From Klebsiella quasivariicola (lineage in GTDB: Bacteria; Pseudomonadota; Gammaproteobacteria; Enterobacterales; Enterobacteriaceae): a DNA stretch of 64,000 bases. A program made the position numbers and the translations under genes. Positions 18,343-26,940 of the stretch are shown piece by piece. The notes beneath the pieces are model-generated. The model was given only the letters and a program-made list of their open reading frames with translations. It searched no databases and had not been told where the DNA came from. Position 1 is the first letter of the stretch. Each line of letters starts with the position of its first letter. The stretch spans positions 3,286,001 to 3,350,000 of the forward strand of contig NZ_CP022823.1 of the NCBI RefSeq assembly GCF_002269255.1. Direction: 5' to 3'.

Positions 18343-19200
18343 TCAGGATTTACCGGGGGACACGTAGGCGCCGGACTCGATAAGGTAGCGTTCGGCATTT
18401 TCAATTTTACTCACCGCATCGCGGCCGTGGCGCACCACCAGCATCGCCAGCAAGCATTCTGCCAGCCCCATACCGGAGACCACGGAAGGGAAAAACGACG
18501 GGCTATCGATGGAGAACAGCAGCGTGCAGTCTGCCGCCTGCGCTAAGGGGGACACCGGCGAGTCGGTAATGGCGAGGATCTTCGCCCCTGCCTGTTGGGC
18601 TGCCTGTAAAACATCCAGTGATTCGCGTGAATAAGGCGCAAAACTGGTCAGTAAAACACAATCCCGGGCGGTCAGCTCACGGGTGAACACTTCGATATTG
18701 CTGGCCAGGCCATCGATTAACGATACCTGCCGGTTGAACAGACGATAGACATAAAACAGCGACCACGCGATTGGAAAGCTGGCGCGGAATCCGCAGATAT
18801 AGACATTCTCCGCGCTATCGAGCAAGGTCACTGCCTGCTCCATCTCCTGCGTATTTTCATTTTGCGTAAAGGCCAGATTCGCCTGATGTGCCTGAAATAC
18901 CTCTTGATACAGCTGTGTTTGCGTCCCGCGGGCCATCAGTTTTTCCGCTTTTGATACGTATGTATCATCGCGCAAACCCAGATCGTCAATAAAATCGCTT
19001 TTCAGCTCGCTCCAGCCGCGGTAGCCCAGCCGTTGCGCCAAACGCAGCAGCGTCGCCGGTTTTACCCCAGCTTCCGCCGCGAAGGCACGCATCGATAGCA
19101 CCACCAGCTGGCTGGCATTTTGCAGTGAGAACTCGGCGGCGCGTTGCAGCTCGGGCGACAACTTGCCAAATTCATTAATAATATTTTCCCTGAGATTCAT
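18343..19200 (-). CDS. MurR/RpiR-family transcriptional regulator
   Basis: A 285-residue regulator. The N-terminal RpiR-type HTH lies at residues 1-80 (AAEAGVKPATLLRLAQRLGYRG). A C-terminal SIS sugar-isomerase-like sensor domain spans residues 110-270 (VYICGFRAS, LLTSFAPYSRES, ILAITDSPVSPLA). RpiR regulators usually sense phosphosugars, but many control amino-acid or amine catabolism. It lies on the same strand just upstream of the aminotransferase operon and is probably its local regulator. Confidence 0.92.
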   Translation of the reverse strand: MNLRENIINEFGKLSPELQRAAEFSLQNASQLVVLSMRAFAAEAGVKPATLLRLAQRLGYRGWSELKSDFIDDLGLRDDTYVSKAEKLMARGTQTQLYQEVFQAHQANLAFTQNENTQEMEQAVTLLDSAENVYICGFRASFPIAWSLFYVYRLFNRQVSLIDGLASNIEVFTRELTARDCVLLTSFAPYSRESLDVLQAAQQAGAKILAITDSPVSPLAQAADCTLLFSIDSPSFFPSVVSGMGLAECLLAMLVVRHGRDAVSKIENAERYLIESGAYVSPGKS

Positions 19201-19417
19201 GGCCGCTACTTACTGGTTTTACGTGAAAGCTATCTAATCATATTTGAGATCAAGACTCTATAGGTCCACTCAGCGCCGCAACCACGCCACTGAAACTGAC
19301 AATCAGCCCCCCGGCGCAGTCCATCAGCCGAGGTGCTTAAGGTGACTCACGACAATAACACCGCGCTGGTCGTTGACCAGCCGTCCAGGCTGAGACCCTT
19401 GCCGCGACAGACTGCAC

Positions 19418-20167
19418 TCAGATTTGCGCCAGTCCGCCATCGACATAGATCTCTGCGGCGTTAATAAAGCTCGACTCGTCAGACGCTAAAAACACCACCG
19501 TCCTGCCAATCTCCTCCGGCTCGCCCAGCCGCCCGAGCGGTACGTCCGCGGCCAGGGCGTCGAACAAGCCCTGACGATCCGCCTCCGCCACCAGTCCTCC
19601 CAGACCCGGAGTACGCACCGGCCCTGGGCTAACCACATTGATGCGGATCCCGCGATCGTTAACCTCCAGCGCCCAGGAGCGCGCCAGGCTGCGTACCGCG
19701 GCTTTACTGGCGCTATAGATGCTGAAGTTAGCCGTCCCTTTGACCGCCGCCGTAGAGCCGGTCAAAATCACCGAGGCGCCGTCGGTGAGCAGCGGCAGCG
19801 CTTTCTGAACGGTGAACACCACCCCGCGTACGTTAGTGGCGAAAATTCGGTCGACGTGCGCTTCGGTAACGGCGCTGAGCGGCAGCATATCCCCGCCGCC
19901 AGCATTGGCAAACAACACATCCAGCCGGCCGGACTCTTCGGCAATGGTCGCAAATACCGCGTCAAGGTCGCTTAACACGCTGGCATCGGCGCGGATCCCC
20001 CGGGCGGCGGGCCCGATAAAACTGACCGCCGCATCCAGTGCGTCCTGACGGCGGCCGGTGATATACACCTTCGCGCCCTGCTCCGCCAGCGCTTTCGCCG
20101 ACGCCAGGCCAATACCGGTGCTGCCGCCAGTCACTAACGCCACTTTATCCGCAAGTTTTTTGCTCAT
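19418..20167 (-). CDS. SDR-family NAD(P)-dependent oxidoreductase
   Basis: A 249-residue classical short-chain dehydrogenase. The cofactor motif TGGSTGIG is at residues 14-21, then NAGGG, the catalytic Ser in ILTGSTA, and Tyr/Lys in YSASK. The C-terminal EIYVDGGLAQI is typical. The substrate is not predictable. A LysR gene is transcribed divergently 168 bases away and probably controls it. An AAGGAAA ribosome-binding site precedes the ATG. Confidence 0.93.
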   Translation of the reverse strand: MSKKLADKVALVTGGSTGIGLASAKALAEQGAKVYITGRRQDALDAAVSFIGPAARGIRADASVLSDLDAVFATIAEESGRLDVLFANAGGGDMLPLSAVTEAHVDRIFATNVRGVVFTVQKALPLLTDGASVILTGSTAAVKGTANFSIYSASKAAVRSLARSWALEVNDRGIRINVVSPGPVRTPGLGGLVAEADRQGLFDALAADVPLGRLGEPEEIGRTVVFLASDESSFINAAEIYVDGGLAQI

Positions 20168-20334
20168 GGTGCATTTCCTTGGTTAGAGTATAAACAGGCC
20201 AGGTTCGCGAAAGCGCCCCGCCGGGTATGGAAAGCACTCTAATCGCCTCAGTGAGGCGGAAAAATGGCCTAATCTGAAAAACACTTTTCCCCTCCGTGGA
20301 TAATGGACGCCCGCTAACCAGGATACAGCGAATA

Positions 20335-21240
20335 ATGGATCGGTTTTCAGCCCTCAAAGCCTTCACCCGCGTTGTCGAAGCCGGCAGCTTTACCCGCGCC
20401 GCGGACTCGCTGGATATGCCCAACGCCACGCTCAGCAAAACCATCCAGCAACTGGAAGCGCACCTGGGGGTTTCCCTCCTGCAGCGTACCACCCGGCGTA
20501 TTACCGTGACGCCGGAAGGACGGGAGTACTATGAAAAAGCCCGCTGCCTGCTGGAAGACCTGGAAGAGATCGACGCGTCTTTCAATACCACCCACAATAA
20601 GCCGAAGGGCCATCTACGGATCGCTATCGGCGGGTCGACCGCGTGCGATGTGCTGATCCCGCTACTGGCGGACTTTATGACCTCCTGGCCGGATATCCGT
20701 ATCGATTTGCAGGTGGCCGATAAACCTGCGGACCTCATCAGCGGTAATATTGACTGCGCCATCCGCGGCGGTCCGATGGAAGACTCGACGCTGATCGCCC
20801 GTAAAATCGGCGAGGCGACGCTGGTCACCTGCGCCACTCCTGGCTATCTTCAACGCTACGGCACCCCCGCCTCGCCGGATGAACTCCATCATGGCCACCG
20901 GCTCATCAGCTATCTGTCGCCGGCCAGCGGCAGAGCGTTTCCGTTTCGCTTTACGCGTCACGGCGTCAGCACCGAGCTGAAGACAGAGCCCCATCTCGGC
21001 ATCAATGAGAGCAACGCGCATATTGCCGCTGGCGAGGCGGGCTTAGGCATTGTGCAGACGTTTACCTATTCGCTGAAACCGGCGCTGGCGAGTGGTGAAC
21101 TGGTGGAGATCCTCAGCGCCTGGCGCCCGGCCCCCTATCCCTTTCACGTCATCTATGCCCGGCACCGGCACGTGCCGCCCCGGCTCCGCGTCTTTATTGA
21201 CTGGCTGGCGGCAGTGTTTCCGGCCGCGGTACGGGGATAG
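20335..21240 (+). CDS. LysR-family transcriptional regulator
   Basis: A 301-residue LysR regulator with the N-terminal HTH MDRFSALKAFTRVVEAGSF and the ADSLDMPNATLSKTIQQLE helix pair, then an effector domain. The frame runs 39 bases further upstream, but MDRFSALKAF is the family-typical start. It is divergent from the SDR gene, which is its probable target. Confidence 0.92.
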   Translation: MDRFSALKAFTRVVEAGSFTRAADSLDMPNATLSKTIQQLEAHLGVSLLQRTTRRITVTPEGREYYEKARCLLEDLEEIDASFNTTHNKPKGHLRIAIGGSTACDVLIPLLADFMTSWPDIRIDLQVADKPADLISGNIDCAIRGGPMEDSTLIARKIGEATLVTCATPGYLQRYGTPASPDELHHGHRLISYLSPASGRAFPFRFTRHGVSTELKTEPHLGINESNAHIAAGEAGLGIVQTFTYSLKPALASGELVEILSAWRPAPYPFHVIYARHRHVPPRLRVFIDWLAAVFPAAVRG

Positions 21241-21246
21241 CGCGCG

Positions 21247-22512
21247 TTATCTGACGCGGAGCAGGTCCCCGTATCGCGTGGTGTAGCGCGGCGATAGCAT
21301 CTCCCGCTTCATCTGCCACTGCTGCTGGATCCCCTGGCCGGCAAAATAAAGCGCGCCCTTGCCATTTTTCGCATTCAGCTGGTCGAGAACCTGCATCAGC
21401 CTGGCGCTGTTCTGACGTGGAGCAAGCTCGTCGAACAGATTCAGCTGGGCGACGCCCTGGCTGTAGAAATCACCGAGCATCACGCCGGCCTTCTGATAGC
21501 GATGCCCCGCTTTCCAGATAGCATCCAGACAGCTCGTCGCCGCGGCAATAATATCCCGGGAGTCCTGCGTCGGCGTCAGCAGCTTTAGCGAGGCGCTGTT
21601 GCCGTAATAGGGTTCATTCAGGGCAAAGGGACTGGTTTTGACAAAGGCGGAAACAAACCGGCAGTACTGATGTTCGCCGCGCAGCTTTTCTGCCGCCCGC
21701 GCGGCATAGCTGCAAATCGCCTGGCGCATATCCTCATAGGCCGTAATGCGATCCCCGAACGAGCGGCTGCAGATAATTTCCTGCTTAGCGGGGGCAAACT
21801 CCTCCAGCGCCAGGCAAGGCTCGCCGCGCAGTTCCCGTACCGTTCGCTCGAGGACTACCGTGAAATGCTTGCGGATAAAGCGGATATCGCTCTCCGCCAG
21901 CTGGAGTACTGTACCGATCCCCATCGCTTCGAGCTTTTTGCCGATCCGCCGCCCGATACCCCAGACTTCACTCACCGGCAGCAGCGCCATCAGCTTCCGT
22001 TGGCGCTGCGGGCAGGATAAGTCCACCACCCCGCCCGTCTGCCGCTGCCACTGCTTCGCCGCGTGGTTGGCCAGCTTCGCCAGGGTTTTGGTCGGCGCGA
22101 TCCCGACGCCCAGCGTCAGATGGGTGCGCTGTAGCACCGTGGCGCGGATTTCCCGGCCAAAGTCGGTCAGATCTCTGCAATGGCGCACGCCGCTGACATC
22201 GCAAAAGGCCTCATCGATACTGTAAATTTCGCAGCGCGGAGCCAGCTCTTCCAGGGTGGCCATCACCCGGCTGGACATGTCGGCATACAGTTCATAGTTA
22301 CTGCTGAACGCCACGACGCCGTGGCGAAGAAACGCCGCCTTCTGCTTAAAGTAGGGTTCGCCCATTTTCACAAACGGCTTCGCCTCTGGCGAGCGGGCGA
22401 TCACACAGCCGTCGTTGTTCGACAGCACCACCACCGGCCGCCCCTTCAGGTCTGGCCGGAAGGCGGTCTGGCAGCTCGCATAGAAGGCGTTCACATCACA
22501 ATGCGCGAACAT
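21247..22512 (-). CDS. umuC: DNA polymerase V catalytic subunit UmuC
   Basis: A 421-residue Y-family translesion DNA polymerase. FAHCDVNAFYASC and YSIDEAFCD hold the catalytic carboxylates, VWGIGRRIGKKL is the helix-hairpin-helix region, and QLNLFD is the beta-clamp binding motif near the C-terminus. One residue appears to be missing compared with E. coli UmuC, in the EAKPFVKMGEP segment where E. coli has EAKALGVKMGDP. It follows umuD by two bases and is transcribed from the umuD LexA-controlled promoter. Confidence 0.97.
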   Translation of the reverse strand: MFAHCDVNAFYASCQTAFRPDLKGRPVVVLSNNDGCVIARSPEAKPFVKMGEPYFKQKAAFLRHGVVAFSSNYELYADMSSRVMATLEELAPRCEIYSIDEAFCDVSGVRHCRDLTDFGREIRATVLQRTHLTLGVGIAPTKTLAKLANHAAKQWQRQTGGVVDLSCPQRQRKLMALLPVSEVWGIGRRIGKKLEAMGIGTVLQLAESDIRFIRKHFTVVLERTVRELRGEPCLALEEFAPAKQEIICSRSFGDRITAYEDMRQAICSYAARAAEKLRGEHQYCRFVSAFVKTSPFALNEPYYGNSASLKLLTPTQDSRDIIAAATSCLDAIWKAGHRYQKAGVMLGDFYSQGVAQLNLFDELAPRQNSARLMQVLDQLNAKNGKGALYFAGQGIQQQWQMKREMLSPRYTTRYGDLLRVR

Positions 22513-22514
22513 GA

Positions 22515-22934
22515 TCAGCCCGCCGCCTTGATGATGTAGGTCACGACGCCGAAAATATCGAGCGTCTCCTCGCGGCCGACCACGATAGGCGAATAGGCCG
22601 GGTTCATCGGGTTAAGCTGCACCCGCGGCAGAAGTTGCAGCTTTTTTACCGTAAACTCGCCGCCGACGGCGGCAATCACGATATCGCCATGCTCCGCTTT
22701 GCGTGCGCTGTCCACCACCAGCAGATCGCCTTCGTCAATGCCGGCATCGATCATGCTGTCGCCGGCGGCTTTGACAAAATAGGTCGCACTGGGATGCTGC
22801 ACCAGCAGTTCGTTGAGGTCGATTCGCTTCTCGACATAGTCCTGAGCCGGACTGGGAAACCCGCACTGCACCAGGTCGGCAAAAAAGGGAAAGGAGACCA
22901 TCTGACGTAGCTCAACCGGCGTGTAAAAGTTCAT
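22515..22934 (-). CDS. umuD: UmuD, self-cleaving DNA polymerase V subunit
   Basis: A 139-residue LexA-like S24 peptidase. The RecA-stimulated cleavage site is Cys24-Gly25, the nucleophile is Ser60 in GDSMID, and the general base is Lys97 in VKKLQL. Removal of the first 24 residues makes UmuD', which joins UmuC to form Pol V for error-prone repair after DNA damage. A LexA box lies 21 bases upstream of the start codon. Confidence 0.97.
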   Translation of the reverse strand: MNFYTPVELRQMVSFPFFADLVQCGFPSPAQDYVEKRIDLNELLVQHPSATYFVKAAGDSMIDAGIDEGDLLVVDSARKAEHGDIVIAAVGGEFTVKKLQLLPRVQLNPMNPAYSPIVVGREETLDIFGVVTYIIKAAG

Positions 22935-22954
22935 TTTTTAACCCACCACATAAA

Positions 22955-22974
22955 TACTGAATATATATACAGTA
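22955..22974. promoter_or_regulatory. LexA box of umuDC
   Basis: TACTGAATATATATACAGTA is a near-perfect SOS operator (consensus TACTG-(TA)5-CAGTA), with the CTG-N10-CAG core intact. It lies directly upstream of umuD. Confidence 0.95.
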
Positions 22975-23148
22975 GTTTTGCCGGTTTTGCGGGTCAATAT
23001 AGGCTCCAGCTATCAATTGTCCGCACTGAGATAACTTATTGATGTCACTGAAAGTCAGCTTCAGTGGTGACGAACTGTTTGGTGCTTTTGCGCGCAGCCC
23101 GCCCGCCGCGCGAGGTGGCGGACGAGAAACGCGGCGGCATTTGCTTGA

Positions 23149-23168
23149 CACTGTACATTAATACAGTA
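23149..23168. promoter_or_regulatory. LexA box of the dinI-like gene
   Basis: The core CTGTACATTAATACAG (23151-23166) has the CTGT-N8-ACAG SOS operator pattern. It directly abuts a TTGACA -35 element (23145-23150), so LexA would block the promoter of the dinI-like gene 38 bases downstream. Confidence 0.92.
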
Positions 23169-23205
23169 AAACTATCGCCCGCGATCAGCATACAGAGGAC
23201 AGAAG

Positions 23206-23448
23206 ATGTTTGTGGAACTGATTTATGACAAGCGCAATTTTGCCGGTCTGCCGGGTGCCAGAGAGACCATTCTTAACGAGCTGACCAAACGCATGCAGCG
23301 CATTTTCCCGGAGGCGGAAGTCCGGGTGAAGCCGATGATGACGCTGCCGGCGATCAACACCGATGCCAGCAAGCATGAAAAAGAGCTGATCAGCCGCACG
23401 GTACAGGAGATGTTTGAAGAGGCGGATATGTGGCTCACTGAAGAGTGA
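23206..23448 (+). CDS. DinI/MsgA-family SOS protein
   Basis: An 80-residue acidic protein of the DinI family. The C-terminal EMFEEADMWLTEE acidic helix resembles the RecA-loop mimic of DinI, which stabilises RecA filaments and tunes UmuD cleavage. The N-terminus MFVELIYDKRNFAGLPGA is closer to Salmonella MsgA than to E. coli DinI. The LexA box upstream and the neighbouring divergent umuDC support a DNA-damage role. An AGAGGACAGAAG ribosome-binding region precedes the ATG. Confidence 0.92.
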   Translation: MFVELIYDKRNFAGLPGARETILNELTKRMQRIFPEAEVRVKPMMTLPAINTDASKHEKELISRTVQEMFEEADMWLTEE

Positions 23449-23619
23449 TGGCCATCGTCGCTCAGCGCGGCCACATCTTTAAGAGCTTTCCCGGATGTGG
23501 CAGGGCGGCGGGCAACAGTACAATAGCGGCGGTTGCAGACTGGCAATGCAACCTTCGTTCACCTGCTGGCTCTTGCATACGGCCAGCAGGTGAGCCCTAC
23601 CAGCCCGCCCTCATCGCCC

Positions 23620-24759
23620 TTACAGCGTCTCCGGTAGCGCCGCTATAATTCTATCCACCAGCTCGCGATGCTGATACACCTTCCCGCATTTAACGATGAT
23701 CTGTCTGGCGTTGTCATACCCCGGCGCCCACAGCCGGTTATTGAGCAGAACGTCCTTATAGACTGCGATCAGCGGCTTGTTCCACGCCGCCGCCATATGC
23801 ACCACCGAGGTGTCCGGGGAGATAATCAGCTCGGCCTGGGCAATCAGCGCCATCGCGTGATGCAGCGTGTTAAACGGATTAACCACCACCTCCGCTGGCA
23901 GCGGGATACGGATCTCGCGCCGGTGATCGAGCAGAATAACCGCGATCCCCGGATAGCGGGCCAGCAGTTTGTCGAGCAGTTCCGCCAGCTGCGTCTGGGA
24001 CAGGCTGCGGTCGGCGTGGCCGGCAAAAATATTAATCACTACCGCTTTTCCGCTCAACGATGCCAGATACTGCGCCACCTCCTGCATAATCGGCCCGGGC
24101 ACCGCCAGGTCATAGGTGTCCAGCCCGCGGGTGTCCAGTTTGAGATAGTCGGCGATCAACGCGAACGTCTTCGTCACGTGCCAGCGCTGGCAGTCAAAAG
24201 CAAAAGAGTGGGAGTAATACTTAATTGATGGCCATTTATTAAAGCCGAGCACTGATTTGGCTTTTATTTGTCGGAAAAGCCGCAGGCGATGCACGGGAAT
24301 ATCGAACAGCGAAGGGTCAATAATAATATCGTACTTATTATTAGCCAGTTCATTAATAACGTCGCGGGGAACGTTATGGTTAAATTTACGCAAAAAATCG
24401 GCGGAAGTGACCGGTTCGGCTTCATAAATATGGCGGATCCGCGGGTTATAACGCATCACCTGGCTATTGGATGTCGTGAGCAGAAAATCAACGATATAGC
24501 CTGACTGATGGAGGCATTTCACCAGCGCGGAATCCACCACCACATCGCCGACCGCCCCCTCATTGCGCATCAACAGGACGGTTTTCGCGGACGACAAATC
24601 CACCGGCTGACGGCGTCGGCGATCCCAGATCGCTTTCGCCACCCCCACCCGCAGGGCATTACGTACTTTCTTAGTAAAGTAATTCCGCCGTCTGTTGAGT
24701 TCCCTTATTTTATTAAACTTCTTGCGTGGGGAACCCTGCATGGTTGCATCGTGCATCAT
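23620..24759 (-). CDS. Glycosyltransferase family 9 (heptosyltransferase-like)
   Basis: A 379-residue GT-B-type enzyme of family GT9. The N-terminal half has LLMRNEGAVGDVVVDSALVK, the usual acceptor-binding P-loop-like start of heptosyltransferases. The C-terminal half has VVINIFAGHADRSLS and LIISPDTSVVHMAAAWNKP, the ADP-heptose-binding DTxxxH region. It should add a heptose or related sugar to lipopolysaccharide core or another surface glycan, but it is not in a waa cluster. The frame opens 61 codons earlier; the ATG at 24759 is preferred because GAGG lies nine bases upstream and the extension is low-complexity and AT-rich. Confidence 0.88.
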   Translation of the reverse strand: MMHDATMQGSPRKKFNKIRELNRRRNYFTKKVRNALRVGVAKAIWDRRRRQPVDLSSAKTVLLMRNEGAVGDVVVDSALVKCLHQSGYIVDFLLTTSNSQVMRYNPRIRHIYEAEPVTSADFLRKFNHNVPRDVINELANNKYDIIIDPSLFDIPVHRLRLFRQIKAKSVLGFNKWPSIKYYSHSFAFDCQRWHVTKTFALIADYLKLDTRGLDTYDLAVPGPIMQEVAQYLASLSGKAVVINIFAGHADRSLSQTQLAELLDKLLARYPGIAVILLDHRREIRIPLPAEVVVNPFNTLHHAMALIAQAELIISPDTSVVHMAAAWNKPLIAVYKDVLLNNRLWAPGYDNARQIIVKCGKVYQHRELVDRIIAALPETL

Positions 24760-24834
24760 CCTAACCTCATTACGGCAATTATTAATATTCTGTGTCGTCC
24801 GATAGAGACTAAGTGAAATAAAAAAAGTTCGATT

Positions 24835-24853
24835 GAAAATGAAAATCATTCTT
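24835..24853. promoter_or_regulatory. Fur-box-like site upstream of the GT9 gene
   Basis: GAAAATGAAAATCATTCTT matches the 19-bp Fur consensus GATAATGATAATCATTATC at 15 positions. It lies about 75-95 bases upstream of the GT9 start, suggesting iron-dependent repression of that gene. Confidence 0.6.
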
Positions 24854-25001
24854 TTTTTATTTACAAAACTCATCTGCGCCCGCGAGATTGCACCACAGCA
24901 CTGTGAAGCAATAATGAGTGAATAGTGAATTTCCTGACCCACCGTTGGCAGGCTGGCGCAACAGCGCTAAGCTGACGGCTTTATGATGTCAGGAGGACGC
25001 T

Positions 25002-25502
25002 ATGCTTGAAGCAGTAGAAGGCAATATCCACCAGCGGCTGTGCGCGCTGCTCGACCAACACCAGGCGCGCTACCGGGTGGTGGCGCACGACGCAGTCGGC
25101 CAGTGCGAAGCCGTCTCCGCGATCCGCGGCACCGCGCTTGGCCAGGGCGCAAAGGCGTTAGTCTGTAAAGTAAAAGGAAACGGCGTTAACCAGCATGTGC
25201 TGGCGATCCTCGCCGCCGATCGGCAGGCCGATCTCGCCAGCCTGGCCCGGCATATCGGCGGCAGTAAAGCCTCGCTGGCCAGTCCGGCGGAAGTGGATGC
25301 CCTCACCGCCTGCGTGTTCGGCGCCATTCCGCCGTTCAGCTTCCACCCGGCGCTGCGGCTGGTGGCCGACCCGCTGCTGTTTGAGCGCTTTGCACAAATC
25401 GCCTTTAACGCCGGACGCCTGGACCGGTCGATCATTCTCGATACCGAAGACTACTTACATATCGCCCGACCGGAGATCGCGACCTTTCGCCGTCTTAGCT
25501 AA
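25002..25502 (+). CDS. yeaK: YeaK, YbaK/ProX-type mischarged aminoacyl-tRNA deacylase
   Basis: A 166-residue editing-domain protein. RGTALGQGAKALVCKVKG carries the conserved Lys of the YbaK/INS superfamily, and GAIPPFSFHP is the second hallmark. E. coli YeaK deacylates mischarged tRNA (reported for Ser/Thr-type errors), acting in trans in the cytoplasm. High similarity and length match the E. coli protein. AGGAGG lies at ideal distance before the ATG. In E. coli it is likewise followed by yeaL, yeaM and yeaN. Confidence 0.94.
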   Translation: MLEAVEGNIHQRLCALLDQHQARYRVVAHDAVGQCEAVSAIRGTALGQGAKALVCKVKGNGVNQHVLAILAADRQADLASLARHIGGSKASLASPAEVDALTACVFGAIPPFSFHPALRLVADPLLFERFAQIAFNAGRLDRSIILDTEDYLHIARPEIATFRRLS

Positions 25503-25618
25503 CCAGGCATCTGCCCTGATTTCCGCCGTATGGCGTAAAAATCCTGTTTATTCACGCTGCGGTGCGTAGAGTAAGCGGGATATTTTTTGGCATTCTTTTT
25601 TGGCAAGGACCTCTGTAT

Positions 25619-26065
25619 ATGCTTGATACCACCCTGTTGATCCTGCTGGGCCTGGCGGCGCTCGGCTTTATCAGCCATAACACCACCGTAGCGATCTCTA
25701 TCCTCGTGCTGATTATCGTGCGCGTTACACCGCTGAATACTTTCTTTCCCTGGATTGAAAAACAGGGGCTGACCGTCGGGATCATCATTCTGACCATCGG
25801 CGTGATGGCGCCTATCGCCAGCGGCACGCTGCCGCCGTCGACGCTGATCCACTCCTTTATGAACTGGAAATCACTGCTGGCGATTGCGGTCGGGGTATTT
25901 GTCTCGTGGCTCGGCGGGCGCGGTGTCTCCCTGATGGGCTCCCAGCCGCATCTGGTGGCCGGGCTGCTGGTCGGTACGGTGCTTGGCGTCGCCCTGTTTC
26001 GCGGCGTCCCGGTCGGGCCGCTGATTGCCGCCGGGATCATCTCGCTGTTTATTGGGAAATCGTAG
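25619..26065 (+). CDS. yeaL: YeaL, DUF441 inner-membrane protein
   Basis: A 148-residue integral membrane protein with four hydrophobic segments (LLILLGLAALGFI, GLTVGIIILTIGVM, LLAIAVGVFVSWLGG, AGLLVGTVLGVALF). Nearly identical in pattern to E. coli YeaL (UPF0756). Function unknown. The ATG is supported by AAGGAC upstream. The 3' end overlaps the convergent nimR by 17 bases. Confidence 0.94.
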   Translation: MLDTTLLILLGLAALGFISHNTTVAISILVLIIVRVTPLNTFFPWIEKQGLTVGIIILTIGVMAPIASGTLPPSTLIHSFMNWKSLLAIAVGVFVSWLGGRGVSLMGSQPHLVAGLLVGTVLGVALFRGVPVGPLIAAGIISLFIGKS

Positions 26066-26843
26066 CCAGGCTGCCGTGATAGCGGCCCGGCGTCTGCCCG
26101 AGCCCTTTCTTAAACATGGTGATAAAGGCGGTGGTGGAATCGTAGCCCAGCGCCTGGGCCGTCTGCTGCACCGTCTGCCCGCGGATCAGCAGCTGCAGCG
26201 CGAGGATCAGCTGCAGCTGATGGCGCCAGCGGCGAAAGCTCAGCCCCGTTTCGCGCACCACCAGGCGCGCCAGATTGCGCTCGCTCATCGCAAACACCGC
26301 CGCCCACTGGCTCAGGGTCTGCCAGCGCGCCGGATCCTCGGCCATCATCGTCACCATCTGGCGAATTTTCGGGTGGTTTGATACCGGCAGCTGCAGGTGC
26401 TCCTGCGGCTGGCGGGGCAGCTCATCAAACAGAACCTGCACCAGCCGGGCCGTGGCAGGGGCGGCCAGCAACTCCCCGCCGCGCTCTGCCAGGGTGAGGA
26501 TCAGCTCACGCACCAGCGGCGAAATCTTTAACGTACAGCAGCGGTCCGGCATCGGCGCGGCGCCCGGCTCGATGAACAGGAAGCACACCTGGGCGCCCGG
26601 CGTGGCGCGGTTACTGTGGGAAAGCTGTCCCGGGACCCACACCGCATACTGCGGCGGCACCATCCACATCGCGTTCTCCACCTCGCAGGTCAAGGCGCCG
26701 TGCAGGGCCAGGATCAATTGCCCCTTACGGTGGGAATGCGCCGGAATATACTGTTCCGCCTCCACTACCTGAATACGAAAGGCAATGGCCGATTCGTGGC
26801 CATTGTCCGGTTCATAACCATCCAGACCCAGTCCGATCATCAT
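26049..26843 (-). CDS. nimR: NimR (YeaM), AraC-family regulator
   Basis: A 264-residue AraC/XylS regulator: an N-terminal cupin-type sensor (IPAHSHRKGQLILALHG, residues 30-70) and a C-terminal pair of HTHs (FAMSERNLARLVVRETGLSF and QTAQALGYDSTTAFITMFKK). The divergent MFS gene and the position after yeaL match the E. coli nimR-nimT locus, where NimR represses nimT. In the 97-bp intergenic region TTGTCC (26845-26850) and GGACAA (26893-26898) form an inverted pair that may be its sites. Confidence 0.92.
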   Translation of the reverse strand: MMIGLGLDGYEPDNGHESAIAFRIQVVEAEQYIPAHSHRKGQLILALHGALTCEVENAMWMVPPQYAVWVPGQLSHSNRATPGAQVCFLFIEPGAAPMPDRCCTLKISPLVRELILTLAERGGELLAAPATARLVQVLFDELPRQPQEHLQLPVSNHPKIRQMVTMMAEDPARWQTLSQWAAVFAMSERNLARLVVRETGLSFRRWRHQLQLILALQLLIRGQTVQQTAQALGYDSTTAFITMFKKGLGQTPGRYHGSLATISQ

Positions 26844-26940
26844 GTTGTCCGATATTAGCGATAATCTGTCATTTTAGCTTGATTTAAACAGGGGACAAAG
26901 TCGCTATCGTAACCCCCTCGTTAGTTACCTTGAGAATGAT

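Noticed and set aside
22320..22400. One-codon gap in UmuC compared with E. coli
   Set aside because: The frame is intact and the catalytic motifs are complete; this is more likely lineage variation than a defect.
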